From the NCBI RefSeq assembly GCF_030848575.1, contig NZ_JAVDDX010000002.1:1-64000 (forward strand): a DNA stretch of 64,000 bases. The letters are read 5' to 3'. The position numbers and the translations under genes are program-made. Every line of letters starts with the position of its first letter. Within the stretch, counting starts at the first letter, position 1. The notes under the pieces were generated by a model, which made no database searches, had not been told where the DNA came from, and saw nothing but the letters and a program-made list of their open reading frames with translations. The DNA comes from Haloarcula sp. H-GB4 (GTDB lineage Archaea; Halobacteriota; Halobacteria; Halobacteriales; Haloarculaceae). Below are positions 33,598 through 42,147 of the stretch, piece after piece.

Positions 33598-33867
33598 TCA
33601 GGAACTGGCTGCGTCGTCAATTCGCTCGGAGACGTACACGACGAGGCCAAGCAACACGCCAAGGACGATGCCGATAGTGACAAATCCGTAGATAGCGACG
33701 CCAAACGGCGTCGGTGGCAGTGCGATCACACCGAACAGTTCCGGTTCGAGGTCTTCCGGTCGGATACTACCGAGTACGAATCCCATCACACCGGCAAGAA
33801 CAACAATCGCAACGTACAGGCGAAGGACAATTTGCTGCCCGGATCTGGCCTCGACTTGGTCGCTCAT
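33598..33867 (-). CDS. Small two-helix membrane protein, DUF7520-like
   Basis: 89 residues with hydrophobic helices at about 14-35 (IVLRLYVAIVVLAGVMGFVLG) and 52-80 (FGVAIYGFVTIGIVLGVLLGLVVYV), separated by an acidic, Pro-rich loop (RPEDLEPELFG). It matches a haloarchaeal family found next to terminal oxidase genes (DUF7520 by memory). Its neighbours are a 30-residue membrane protein and cytochrome oxidase subunit I, so an assembly or accessory role is likely, not shown. Confidence 0.7.
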   Translation of the reverse strand: MSDQVEARSGQQIVLRLYVAIVVLAGVMGFVLGSIRPEDLEPELFGVIALPPTPFGVAIYGFVTIGIVLGVLLGLVVYVSERIDDAASS

Positions 33868-33925
33868 GTGAGAACAACGGTTCGGAGACGATTAGCCTTT
33901 TTCACTTCCACGCCGTAGCTATCCT

Positions 33926-34018
33926 ATGTCACAGAAGGAGCTACTGTTTCTCGTCTTGACCGGAATCGCGCTCATGATGTTCGTGACGGCTATGGTGCTT
34001 GTTTCCGGGGCAAGCTAA
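33926..34018 (+). CDS. 30-residue single-helix membrane protein
   Basis: Short frame ATG to TAA that reads MSQKELLFLVLTGIALMMFV then TAMVLVSGAS: a polar front and one transmembrane helix. It lies on the opposite strand between the DUF7520-like gene and coxA, and ends 66 bases before the coxA stop. Tiny hydrophobic subunits are known in haem-copper oxidases (such as CbaD or CydX-like peptides), so it could be part of the oxidase. I judge it real because of the clean helix and the location, but no family was matched. Confidence 0.6.
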   Translation: MSQKELLFLVLTGIALMMFVTAMVLVSGAS

Positions 34019-34084
34019 TAGGTACTGTCAGTTCGGTTGTGGCTACGAACGAAAAGAAGCAGGCGAAAACAGAATTTGGGACGC

Positions 34085-35869
34085 TTACGAGTCGTCTTGT
34101 TCTTCCTGGCCGCCGTCAGCAAGCAGCGACGGGTCCTTCTCCGGCTCCTCAGCTTTGAGCTGCTCGTCGAACCACTGGAACTCGCGGTCCAGCATGCCGT
34201 CGCGTTCGAGGTTCCACGGGTCGCCGTCCTCGACCTTCGGGCCCTCAAGCCAGGACTGGACGATGTTCCAGACAAAGAACAGCTGACCGATGAACAGGAT
34301 GAGCGCACCGACGGTCGCCAGCTGATGGAACGTCGAAACCTGCGTCAGCGGTGCGATAGCACCGTCAAACTGGTAGGTGGCGTACCGCCGTGGCATTCCC
34401 AGGTAGCCCAGTGCGAGCATTGCGAAGAACGTGATGTTGGTTCCGACCATCGAGAACCAGAAGTGGGCCTTCCCGAGGGTACGCTGGTACATCCGACCAG
34501 TGAACACCGGGAACCAGTAGTAGATGCCAGCGAAGGCCGCGAATCCGATGGCACCCATCACGATGTAGTGGAAGTGACCCACGACGTAGTAGGTGTCGTG
34601 CAGGATCAGGTCGACAGGGATGGAGGCGAGGAAGACACCCGTCACACCGCCGAGGATGAAGTTCGAGACGAAGCCGATACAGAACAGCATCGGCGTCGTC
34701 AGGCGCAGGCGGCCGTTCCACATCGTTGTGATCCAGTTGAACGTCTTGACTGCACTCGGTATTGCGATAGCCAGCGAGACAGCCATGAACGACGCCCGGA
34801 GCCGCGGGTCCATGCCCGTCGAGAACATGTGGTGAGCCCAGACGCCGAAGGACAGCACGCCGATTGCGAGCGTCGAGTAGACGACGAACTTGAAGCCGAA
34901 CAGCTTCCGGCCCGAGAACTTCGGCAGGATGAGGCTAACCAGTCCCATCGGCGGCAGGACGAGGATGTACACCTCTGGGTGGCCGAAGAACCAGAACAGG
35001 TGCTGCCACAGTAGCGGGCCGCCACCTTCGACGGCGAAGAACGTCGTCGCGAGGTTCCGGTCCAGTAGCAGCATCACGATTGCGCTCCCCAGTAGTGGGA
35101 AGGCGAACAGGATCAGGGCGGACTGGGTGAGAATCGTCCACGAGAAGATGTCGAGATTCGCCCAGTTGACCTCCTCGTCGCGCTCCGTGAAGATGGTCGC
35201 GATGAAGTTGATCGCCCCCATCGTCGCTGCAACACCCGAAAGGTGTAGCCCCAGAAGCATCAGGTCGACACCAGGGTTCGCCTGCTCAACGGACAGCGGC
35301 GCGTACATCGTCCAGGCCGTCCGGGCCGGTTCGATCATGTTGTCGGTTACCGGCGCGAGGAAGAACCCTGCCCAGATTAGGAGTGCGGCCGGCGGGAGAA
35401 GCCAGAACGCAATGGCGTTGATACGCGGGAACGCCATATCGTCAGCCCCGATGAGCAGCGGGATGAAGTAGTTCGCGAACGCCGCGATGATGGGCGTCCC
35501 GAACAGGAACAGCATCGTGATACCGTGACTCGTCAGGATGGAGTTGTAGGCATTGTTGCTGAGGATGGCCCCTCCGGGCGTAACGAGCTGGAGGCGGATG
35601 AGCATCGCCATGATGCCGCCCACGGCGAATGCGATGACCGCGTACACTCCGTACAACAGACCGATATCCTTGTGGTCGACAGTTGTTAGCCAGCGAATGA
35701 TACCTGCGGGTTTCTCACGGTTGATGACTGCCGCCTCGTCACCCGTGACGGCCCCGCCACCCGCGAGCGGCGTATACGAACGCCAGTTCTCGACACGGGT
35801 GAGAAGCGCGGCGACGCCGACGAGGAGGACGGCCATCAGCCCCGTCAGCACAATATCTCCTGCTACCAT
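34085..35869 (-). CDS. coxA: Cytochrome c oxidase subunit I (A1-type haem-copper oxidase)
   Basis: 594 residues, twelve-helix catalytic subunit of a terminal oxidase in the cytoplasmic membrane. Visible: low-spin haem histidine in SHGITMLFLFG, GHPEVYILVLPPMG with the proton-channel glutamate that defines A1-type enzymes, copper-B histidines in WAHHMFSTGMD, and HDTYYVVGHFHYIVMG near the C-terminal haem ligands. It reduces oxygen to water and pumps protons. Subunit II is not in this window. The minus strand has a TTTGATAAT element about 27 bases before the start. Small membrane genes on both sides (DUF7520-like, DUF6684-like, DUF7541-like) appear to form its module. Confidence 0.95.
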   Translation of the reverse strand: MVAGDIVLTGLMAVLLVGVAALLTRVENWRSYTPLAGGGAVTGDEAAVINREKPAGIIRWLTTVDHKDIGLLYGVYAVIAFAVGGIMAMLIRLQLVTPGGAILSNNAYNSILTSHGITMLFLFGTPIIAAFANYFIPLLIGADDMAFPRINAIAFWLLPPAALLIWAGFFLAPVTDNMIEPARTAWTMYAPLSVEQANPGVDLMLLGLHLSGVAATMGAINFIATIFTERDEEVNWANLDIFSWTILTQSALILFAFPLLGSAIVMLLLDRNLATTFFAVEGGGPLLWQHLFWFFGHPEVYILVLPPMGLVSLILPKFSGRKLFGFKFVVYSTLAIGVLSFGVWAHHMFSTGMDPRLRASFMAVSLAIAIPSAVKTFNWITTMWNGRLRLTTPMLFCIGFVSNFILGGVTGVFLASIPVDLILHDTYYVVGHFHYIVMGAIGFAAFAGIYYWFPVFTGRMYQRTLGKAHFWFSMVGTNITFFAMLALGYLGMPRRYATYQFDGAIAPLTQVSTFHQLATVGALILFIGQLFFVWNIVQSWLEGPKVEDGDPWNLERDGMLDREFQWFDEQLKAEEPEKDPSLLADGGQEEQDDS

Positions 35870-36037
35870 AGTCGTTCTTCAGGACTGGGACATTATCAAA
35901 GGGTCGATTCCTGCAGCAACGACCATAAAATACGGCTCCCATCCAGCATTACAGCTTCAGAAATAAGGGACCACTCACACTGCCGTCTGGTGTCAATAGC
36001 GGTCGGTCTTCGAAACGGTCCGTCTGAACCTATCTGC

Positions 36038-36289
36038 TCAGTCTTCGTGACCCAGTTCGCCGCTCTCTTTCTCGGCGTTCTCGACCGCCTTCCCCGCGTA
36101 GTAGGTCAGGACAGCGAGCAGCAGGAACATCGAGATAATCAGTGCGAACTGCAGCCCGGAGAAGACGGGATCGGTTCCGAACGCCGGGAACGCGGCGAAC
36201 GCGACGATGAAGAAGAAGAGGATCCCGAGCGGGATGACGTTCACGGTGAGGTCGAGCAGGGTATCTTTTTCGAACCCGAACAGTGCCAT
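36038..36289 (-). CDS. Small membrane protein, DUF6684-like
   Basis: 83 residues with two hydrophobic helices (LTVNVIPLGILFFFIVAFAAF and LQFALIISMFLLLAVLTYYAG) and a charged C-terminus (AVENAEKESGELGHED). This family accompanies haloarchaeal cytochrome oxidase loci (DUF6684 by memory). It precedes coxA in the same direction with about 170 bases between. Probably an oxidase accessory subunit or assembly factor. Confidence 0.75.
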   Translation of the reverse strand: MALFGFEKDTLLDLTVNVIPLGILFFFIVAFAAFPAFGTDPVFSGLQFALIISMFLLLAVLTYYAGKAVENAEKESGELGHED

Positions 36290-36351
36290 GCCTGCTCGTT
36301 AGAACAGGCCAGTAAATAGAGTGTTGGTTTCCGAATCGGGTAGTGCCCGTC

Positions 36352-36747
36352 TCAGGCCGCGGTCTGTTCCATAACTGAGGCGACGCCGCCCATTGCGATC
36401 ATCACAGCACCCGCCGCGGCGACAGCCACCAGCCGAGTGAAGAGTGGCCCGGTCCCAACGTTCGACAGCGCGATATCACCGACCGGAACCTGCCAGAGTG
36501 TAAACGCAACAGCGAGGACAATGAGAACGACGCCTACACCCAGCAGGGTTGGCCACGGCCGCCCCACATACCCAGACTCTGTGAGGATACCGGCGATACT
36601 ACCGCCAAACAGTATCAGCCCGAAGACGGCCACTGGAAAGAGTCCGACGAACACGCCGATCTCTGACAGTGCTAATCCCAGTGCAACGAACAGCGGCCAC
36701 GGACTTGCAGTCGGATACTGGTCGCTTAGTCCCGGCTCCTCTGCCAT
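36352..36747 (-). CDS. Four-helix membrane protein, DUF7541-like
   Basis: 131 residues from ATG at 36747 (MAEEPGLSDQYPTASPWPLFVALG). About four hydrophobic helices (WPLFVALGLALSEIGVFVG, VAVFGLILFGGSIAG, PTLLGVGVVLIVLAVAF, LVAVAAAGAVMIAMGG). The upstream in-frame sequence is not family-like. It lies 62 bases before the DUF6684-like gene in the same direction and so probably belongs to the oxidase operon. Family by memory (DUF7541), function unknown. Confidence 0.72.
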   Translation of the reverse strand: MAEEPGLSDQYPTASPWPLFVALGLALSEIGVFVGLFPVAVFGLILFGGSIAGILTESGYVGRPWPTLLGVGVVLIVLAVAFTLWQVPVGDIALSNVGTGPLFTRLVAVAAAGAVMIAMGGVASVMEQTAA

Positions 36748-36836
36748 ACCTATACTTCGGTTCGAATCATCATATGTCCATCGGACCGCGCCCGTGGGCA
36801 CAAACTATTTGTCCACCATCCGGCTTGGTGGGAGTA

Positions 36837-39362
36837 ATGAGTACACGCACGGTCGAACGGGTCGATGGCTGGGAGTCGGTTCCGTTCGACGGCGGGTTCG
36901 CGGGCCTACGGGACCTCGCCGGGCAGGAGTTCTCCGGCGCGGTCATCGCGGGTCCGACGCGCCTGTTCATGTTGAACGGGACCGTCGTCGGCGTCCTCGA
37001 CGGCACCATCGATGATTTCGAGGACGCGTCGGGAACAGCCAAGCGGTCACCGCACGAGGCGTTGCCACTGCTTGCAGTGATGCAGGAACGCGCCGACGAG
37101 GTGAAAGCACAGTACTACACCGAAGACACGGCGCTTGCAGAAGTCGACCAGACGCTGTCGAGCGGTAACTTTACCGGCTTTATCGAACTCTCCGAGAACG
37201 TCCTCTCGGGCGACTACTACACCGTCTACCACCAAGGCCGCTCGATGAGCGTCGCGTGGGTCGGCAACTCTGACAACCTCATCACCGACGACGAGGCGTT
37301 CGACACGGCCAACGACGAGGTCGGCATCTACGAGGTCATGCCGGTCGACATCGAGCCGATCGAGATTCCGGAACCGCCGGAAGACGACACGGAGGAGCAG
37401 TCAGCGGACCCGGCGGCCACCGGCGTCGATCCGCTCGACGCTGGCGGCGAGACGGCTGTCGCCGACGTACCAGCCGACGAAGGTGCGATAGACAGCACGC
37501 CGACAGATACGGCGGCACCAGACGAACCGACACCACAGGACGATGCCAGCGACGAACTGGCGGACCCCGTCGGAGATACCGAAACCGATGGAACCCACGC
37601 TGCTGGACAGACACAGACCGCAGCAGAGTCGACACCGGACCGCGGCACTGCAACCAGCGGCCCACCGGGGTCGAAAGCCGCCGGTGCGAATCCGGGCCGG
37701 TCCCGCCGTCGTTCCGAGTCGGATGAGCAACCGGATGTGGACGAGAAGCCGAATGCGGACAGCCGGCCGGACAACAAAGCGACAGACCGGGCGACGACAG
37801 ACACCGATACCGCGACACAGACGGAACCTGATTACGAGGCCACTGAACAGGAGGCCGGAGTGAGCGAGACTACCGGGGAGACCGAGCCGAAACCATCGAC
37901 GACTAAGCCATCACGGAAACAGGAATCCCAGCACGCCAGCGCTCGAAGCACCCCGGCACAGAGCGATCAGGCGGCTTCGGCAGACCGTCGCGCCGAACCG
38001 GAAGACCAGAAATCGACACAGAACCCCGAGCCACAGCCGTCCCAGACACAGTCCGGGACTGGAGCGGCAACGCCGACGCCAGAGACCGGTTCTGGCGGGT
38101 CAAGTGCGGATCTGGAGACGCGCTCGGTACCGTCGCTGGACCCGAACAAGTCCGGCGGTGCGCAGGAAAGCACAGCCACCAGCGTGTCTCCCACGCAGAC
38201 GCCGCCAACAGGTGGGCAACAGGCATCGAAACCGCGACGCGACCAGCCGGCCCAGAACGACCCGACGCCGTCGACGGAATCCAGCGTGCAGGGACCAGCA
38301 CCGGCTCAGGAGAGCCATAGCGCACCTGCGAAAGACCCACAGCCGGGCGAGACGCCGCAGTCCCAGCCGTCGACAGGGGATCAGCGACAGCCGCCTACCG
38401 GCGAAGAATCGACACCGCGCGAGCGGGAGCGTGTGGCAGAACTCGAGTCCGAACTCGAACAGCGAGCCGAGACGGTGTCGGAACTCGAATCCGAACTCAC
38501 GGATCTGGAGGCAACGAACCAAGAGCTTCGGGATGAGCGCGACCGTCTAGAGGCGGAGCTAGCCGATGCACGGGATGAGATCGACCGGCTGGAGGAGCAA
38601 CTCGACGAGCAGAACGACACCGCCGCAGGTAGCGCCCGGCTCAGCGCCGGCGAGGCGATAAACGGGACGAACCTCTTCGTCAGGTACGACTCGAAGGGCA
38701 AAGCGACGCTGGAAGAAGCCAAGGACGGCGAGGCGAGCCGCGAGGAAGTCGAGGCGAACCTACGGCTGGAGTATCACACGCAGTTCGAAGCCGAGGGAGC
38801 CACGGTCAACGGGACGCCCTTCGAGGAGTTCCTCGAAGACAGCATCCAGTACCGCTTCGTCAACTGGCTCATCCGGAACCTCCTCTATGAGATTCGTGAC
38901 ACCGGACACGCGGGGGCGATGAAAGACCTCTATGAGGGCCTTCCAGCTATCGACCGCGCCGAACTGAACGGCAACGTCACGGTGACCTACACGGAGGACG
39001 GCCAGGAGAATCGCTCGCAGGAACGGTTCGACGTGGTCGTCCGCGACCGGATGGGGAACCCGCTGGTCGTCGCCAACATCAACGATTCGCGCGAACCGGC
39101 CTCCGAGGGACAGATGTCTGACCTCATCCGGAACGCAGAGCGGGTCGGCAACGCCTCTGGGTCGCTTGCGTCGGCGTTTCTCGTCACGAGCAGTTTCTTT
39201 GAGCCGGGCGCACTCGAAACCGCCGAAGAAGCCACCTCTAGCGGGCTGTTCAACCGCGATAAGCGGAAGAGCTTCGTGAACCTCTCGCGCAAAGAGGGCT
39301 TTCACCTCTGTCTGCTAGAAGCGAGAAACCAGGAGTTCCACCTGGCGGTCCCGGAACTCTGA
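36837..39362 (+). CDS. Large acidic protein with conserved ends, low-complexity linker and coiled coil
   Basis: 841 residues from ATG at 36837 (MSTRTVERVDGWESVPFDGG). Residues 1-170 are a conserved haloarchaeal domain (FSGAVIAGPTRLFMLNGTVVGVLDG, then NFTGFIELSENVLSGDYYTVYHQG). Residues about 180-525 are Pro/Thr/Asp/Gln-rich and disordered. Residues about 528-594 are a strong coiled coil (heptads such as VSELESELTDLE). Residues 605-841 form a second conserved domain (NGTNLFVRYDSKGKATLEEA, VVRDRMGNPLVVANIND, FHLCLLEARNQEFHLAVPEL), nuclease-like in flavour (possibly restriction-endonuclease fold), which is inference. I believe it is the DUF7527 family. Starts divergently from the DUF7541-like gene. 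Confidence 0.75.
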   Translation: MSTRTVERVDGWESVPFDGGFAGLRDLAGQEFSGAVIAGPTRLFMLNGTVVGVLDGTIDDFEDASGTAKRSPHEALPLLAVMQERADEVKAQYYTEDTALAEVDQTLSSGNFTGFIELSENVLSGDYYTVYHQGRSMSVAWVGNSDNLITDDEAFDTANDEVGIYEVMPVDIEPIEIPEPPEDDTEEQSADPAATGVDPLDAGGETAVADVPADEGAIDSTPTDTAAPDEPTPQDDASDELADPVGDTETDGTHAAGQTQTAAESTPDRGTATSGPPGSKAAGANPGRSRRRSESDEQPDVDEKPNADSRPDNKATDRATTDTDTATQTEPDYEATEQEAGVSETTGETEPKPSTTKPSRKQESQHASARSTPAQSDQAASADRRAEPEDQKSTQNPEPQPSQTQSGTGAATPTPETGSGGSSADLETRSVPSLDPNKSGGAQESTATSVSPTQTPPTGGQQASKPRRDQPAQNDPTPSTESSVQGPAPAQESHSAPAKDPQPGETPQSQPSTGDQRQPPTGEESTPRERERVAELESELEQRAETVSELESELTDLEATNQELRDERDRLEAELADARDEIDRLEEQLDEQNDTAAGSARLSAGEAINGTNLFVRYDSKGKATLEEAKDGEASREEVEANLRLEYHTQFEAEGATVNGTPFEEFLEDSIQYRFVNWLIRNLLYEIRDTGHAGAMKDLYEGLPAIDRAELNGNVTVTYTEDGQENRSQERFDVVVRDRMGNPLVVANINDSREPASEGQMSDLIRNAERVGNASGSLASAFLVTSSFFEPGALETAEEATSSGLFNRDKRKSFVNLSRKEGFHLCLLEARNQEFHLAVPEL

Positions 39363-39371
39363 GAGAGAAGC

Positions 39372-39677
39372 TTAACCTTCGATTTCGGCCGCGTCTTCGA
39401 TCTTCATACCTTCGAGCTTATCGATGATTTCGTCGACCTTCTCGTCGAGGTCGTCAACGAACTCACCGGTCTGTTCGGTCGTGATTGCGCCCTGGCTGGA
39501 GGGCTCGATGAGGTTCTCCTCTTCGAGAACGCGCAGGGAGTACCGCACCTTGTGGTGCGGGTAGCCGGTTTCGTTGGACATCTTCACGATACCGATAGGC
39601 TCGTTCTCAATAACCATGCGAAGCACCTGCAAGTGGCGCTCCAGCATGTCAACTTCCTTTTCAAGCCTGTCTATCAT
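39372..39677 (-). CDS. Winged helix protein, archaeal-type
   Basis: 101 residues from ATG at 39677 (MIDRLEKEVDMLERHLQVLRMV). A winged helix fills residues 15-70 (ENEPIGIVKMSNETGYPHHKVRYSLRVLEEENLIEPSSQGA), then an acidic helix (DDLDEKVDEIIDKLEGMKIEDAAEIEG). Highly conserved in haloarchaea, of unknown target. TATA-like TTTAAATACC about 27 bases before the start on the minus strand suggests a leaderless message. Divergent from purA across 178 bases. Confidence 0.78.
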   Translation of the reverse strand: MIDRLEKEVDMLERHLQVLRMVIENEPIGIVKMSNETGYPHHKVRYSLRVLEEENLIEPSSQGAITTEQTGEFVDDLDEKVDEIIDKLEGMKIEDAAEIEG

Positions 39678-39696
39678 GGCAATTGTTAACTTGTGT

Positions 39697-39710
39697 TTGC
39701 GGTATTTAAA
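39697..39710 (-). promoter_or_regulatory. TATA element of the winged helix gene
   Basis: Minus strand CTTTAAATACCG placed about 25-30 bases from the ATG at 39677, the usual spacing for a leaderless archaeal gene. Confidence 0.5.
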
Positions 39711-39855
39711 GGTTCTCCCTCGGGTAATCGCTACAACGTTGATACGTTTGAACAGGGGTGTCTTAAAACCGTCGTAACGGTTCACATGGGTACTGCTCAC
39801 GAGCGTAAATTCCGGACCGTAATCTGTTTATCACGGTGGCTGGAAGGTGCGTGCG

Positions 39856-41232
39856 ATGACCGTAACCATCGTCGGCTCACAGCTCGGCGACGAAGGGAAG
39901 GGCGGCATCGTCGACCTGTACGGCGACGACGTAGATGTCGTCGCGCGCTATCAGGGCGGCGACAACGCCGGTCACACCGTCGTCCACGAGGGCGAGGAGT
40001 ACAAGCTCTCGCTAGTTCCGAGCGGAGCCATCCGCGGCAAGGTCGGCGTCCTCGGCAACGGGTGCGTCGTCAATCCGCGAACGCTGTTCGACGAGATAGA
40101 CACGCTCCAGGAACGCGGCCTCGACCCGGACGTTCGCATCGCCGAACGAGCACACGTCATTCTCCCGTTCCATCGCGTGCTCGACGGTATCGAGGAAGAA
40201 CTAAAAAGCGAAACAGATGACGAAGTCGGGACGACGGGCCGGGGTATCGGCCCGACCTACGAGGACAAGGCCGGCCGCCGCGGCGTCCGCGTCGGCGACC
40301 TGCTCGATCCGGACGTACTCCGAGAGCGCCTCGAATACGTCGTTCCGCAGAAGCGAGCCGTCGTCGAGGACGTGTACGACCTCGATATCGACGAACTTGA
40401 CGACCCGGCTGCTTTCGACGTGGACGCCATCTTCGAGGAGTTCCGCGAGTTCGGCCGTCGTTTCGAGGCCGAAGACATGACCGTCAATGCTGGGGCCTTC
40501 CTCAGCGCGACCATCGACGAGGGCCAGAACGTCATGCTCGAGGGTGCACAGGGGACCATCATCGACATCGACCACGGGAACTACCCCTACGTCACTTCCT
40601 CGAACCCGACGGCCGGCGGCGCGGCAACCGGGACCGGACTCAGCCCCGGTGTTGTCGGCGACGGCGAAGTCATCGGGATCGTGAAGGCATACCTCACCCG
40701 GGTCGGGAGTGGCCCGCTGCCGACCGAACTCGGCGGCGTCGTCGGCGATACGCCCGGCTACGACGAGCAGGGCGAGGGCGAAAACGAGGAGCTGGCGAAC
40801 TACATCCGGGAAGAAGGCGGCGAGTACGGTACCGTTACCGGGCGGCCACGACGCGTCGGCTGGCTCGACCTGCCGATGCTGCGCCACTCTACGCGCGTCT
40901 CCGGCTTTACCGGCATCGCCATCAACCACCTCGACGTACTCGCCGGCCTCGATGAAGTGAAGGTCGGCCACACGTACACGCTCGATGGCGAGGAGCTGGC
41001 GTCGATGCCTGCGACCACCGAGCAGTGGGCCAAGTGCGAGGCGAACTTCCGGTCCTTCGACGGCTGGCCGGAGGTCGACTGGGCAGACGCCGCCGAAGAG
41101 GGGTACGACGCACTCCCCGAGAACGCGAAGGCCTACGTCGAATACATCGAATCCGAACTCGACACACCGGCCTACGCCATCGGTGTCGGTCCCGGCCGCG
41201 GCGAAACTATCGTCCGCGAACAGCCGTTCTGA
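39856..41232 (+). CDS. purA: Adenylosuccinate synthetase
   Basis: 458 residues from ATG at 39856 (MTVTIVGSQLGDEGKGGIVDLYG); a GTG three codons earlier is open. GTP-binding GSQLGDEGKGG, IMP-binding GGDNAGHTVV, GRGIGPTYEDKAGRRGVRVGDL, EGAQGTIIDIDHGNYPYVTSSNPTAGGAATGTG, and the late GRPRRVGWLDLP. It makes adenylosuccinate from IMP and aspartate in AMP synthesis. About 30 residues longer than the E. coli enzyme, with acidic insertions near residue 310 (DEQGEGENEE), a halophilic feature. Confidence 0.96.
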   Translation: MTVTIVGSQLGDEGKGGIVDLYGDDVDVVARYQGGDNAGHTVVHEGEEYKLSLVPSGAIRGKVGVLGNGCVVNPRTLFDEIDTLQERGLDPDVRIAERAHVILPFHRVLDGIEEELKSETDDEVGTTGRGIGPTYEDKAGRRGVRVGDLLDPDVLRERLEYVVPQKRAVVEDVYDLDIDELDDPAAFDVDAIFEEFREFGRRFEAEDMTVNAGAFLSATIDEGQNVMLEGAQGTIIDIDHGNYPYVTSSNPTAGGAATGTGLSPGVVGDGEVIGIVKAYLTRVGSGPLPTELGGVVGDTPGYDEQGEGENEELANYIREEGGEYGTVTGRPRRVGWLDLPMLRHSTRVSGFTGIAINHLDVLAGLDEVKVGHTYTLDGEELASMPATTEQWAKCEANFRSFDGWPEVDWADAAEEGYDALPENAKAYVEYIESELDTPAYAIGVGPGRGETIVREQPF

Positions 41233-41345
41233 GCGGCTCTTCTCTCGGATTCGGCGTTTAAATACTCACGTATCCCTATCCAGCGATGGGGCCATATTAC
41301 TGGGAGAGCGGCAGACTTTTGCGACCGCCGGTCTTGGTCGAATGT

Positions 41346-41540
41346 ATGAAAGAGGACCTGATGGAAATTATTTGCTGCCCTCTGGACAAGCACGACCTCG
41401 ACCTCGAAGTGACGGAGCGCGACGACGGCGAGATTCTGTCGGGCGAACTCACCTGTACCGAGTGTAGCGAGACGTTCCCCATCGAAGACGGCATTCCGAA
41501 CCTGCTTCCGCCGGACATGCGCGACGAGGCACCGGCCTGA
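41346..41540 (+). CDS. trm112: Trm112-family methyltransferase activator
   Basis: 64 residues from ATG at 41346 (MKEDLMEIICCPLDKHDLDLEV). The Zn-ribbon pairs CCPLD and CTECSETFPIEDGIPNLLP are the Trm112/UPF0434 signature. Trm112 is the small obligate partner that stabilises several tRNA, rRNA and translation-factor methyltransferases; in Haloferax many partners are known. No methyltransferase gene sits next to it here, as is usual. Confidence 0.85.
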   Translation: MKEDLMEIICCPLDKHDLDLEVTERDDGEILSGELTCTECSETFPIEDGIPNLLPPDMRDEAPA

Positions 41541-41543
41541 ACC

Positions 41544-41550
41544 TTTTTTT
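41544..41550 (+). terminator. Oligo-T terminator after trm112
   Basis: A run of seven T after the TGA at 41538-41540, followed by GC-rich sequence that leads into the next gene at 41574. Confidence 0.5.
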
Positions 41551-41573
41551 CCTCGCCCCGCGGAGTCACGTCC

Positions 41574-42137
41574 GTGCCTGACTCCCTGCCCGTGCACCTC
41601 AATCGGACGGACATCCACAGCCTGGAGGTTCCACACGAGTTCGACGCGACAGGGAGTTTCGACGTACAGCTAGTCAACCACGGCGAGGCGCTGCACGTCC
41701 ATCTCCACCTCGACGACTCGCTCTCTTCGGTCGCGTCGCTCGATGCCACGAACCATCACGTGCGGGCCGAAACCGATCGATTGGCCAGAGTGACCATCGA
41801 CGGTGACGGACCAGTCCGTGGCAAGCTGAAGGTCGTGACTGGATACGGCGCCGAGACTCGATACATCGACATTTATATCCCGGAAGGCGGGACGGAGAAC
41901 GAACCGGTCATCGTCGACGAGGAACTGTCGAAGCCACAGCCGAAACCGGCGACGGACTCAGAACCCGGTCTCGAAGATCTGTCTTCGGGACCGATACTGG
42001 CGGCTGGCGGTTTCACGGCTCTGATTGCGGGACTCATCACGATAATACTCACTGAAAGCATGCTGCTGACCGTCGGTGCCGTACTCGCGGTCACAATCGT
42101 GCTTGGACTCCTGTTAGTCGCCCTTCGCTCGTCCTGA
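41574..42137 (+). CDS. Membrane-anchored beta-domain protein, DUF7524-like
   Basis: 187 residues with a GTG start. The front 105 residues are beta-rich and free of signal peptide (LPVHLNRTDIHSLEVPHEFDATG, HVHLHLDDSLSSVASLDATNHHV, VTGYGAETRYIDIYIPEGG). After an acidic, Pro-rich linker two transmembrane helices end the protein (GPILAAGGFTALIAGLITIIL and LLTVGAVLAVTIVLGLLLVAL). It appears to be a haloarchaeal family (DUF7524 by memory), no function known. The T-tract before it implies separate transcription from trm112. Confidence 0.7.
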   Translation: MPDSLPVHLNRTDIHSLEVPHEFDATGSFDVQLVNHGEALHVHLHLDDSLSSVASLDATNHHVRAETDRLARVTIDGDGPVRGKLKVVTGYGAETRYIDIYIPEGGTENEPVIVDEELSKPQPKPATDSEPGLEDLSSGPILAAGGFTALIAGLITIILTESMLLTVGAVLAVTIVLGLLLVALRSS

Positions 42138-42147
42138 AGCCCCGTTA

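Noticed and set aside
34037-35014. 325-codon frame opposite coxA
   Set aside because: Result of codon bias; it is very rich in Arg, Glu and His, unlike any known protein.
36669-36836. Extension of the large coiled-coil protein by 56 residues
   Set aside because: It would run into the divergent DUF7541-like gene; the ATG at 36837 begins the conserved domain.
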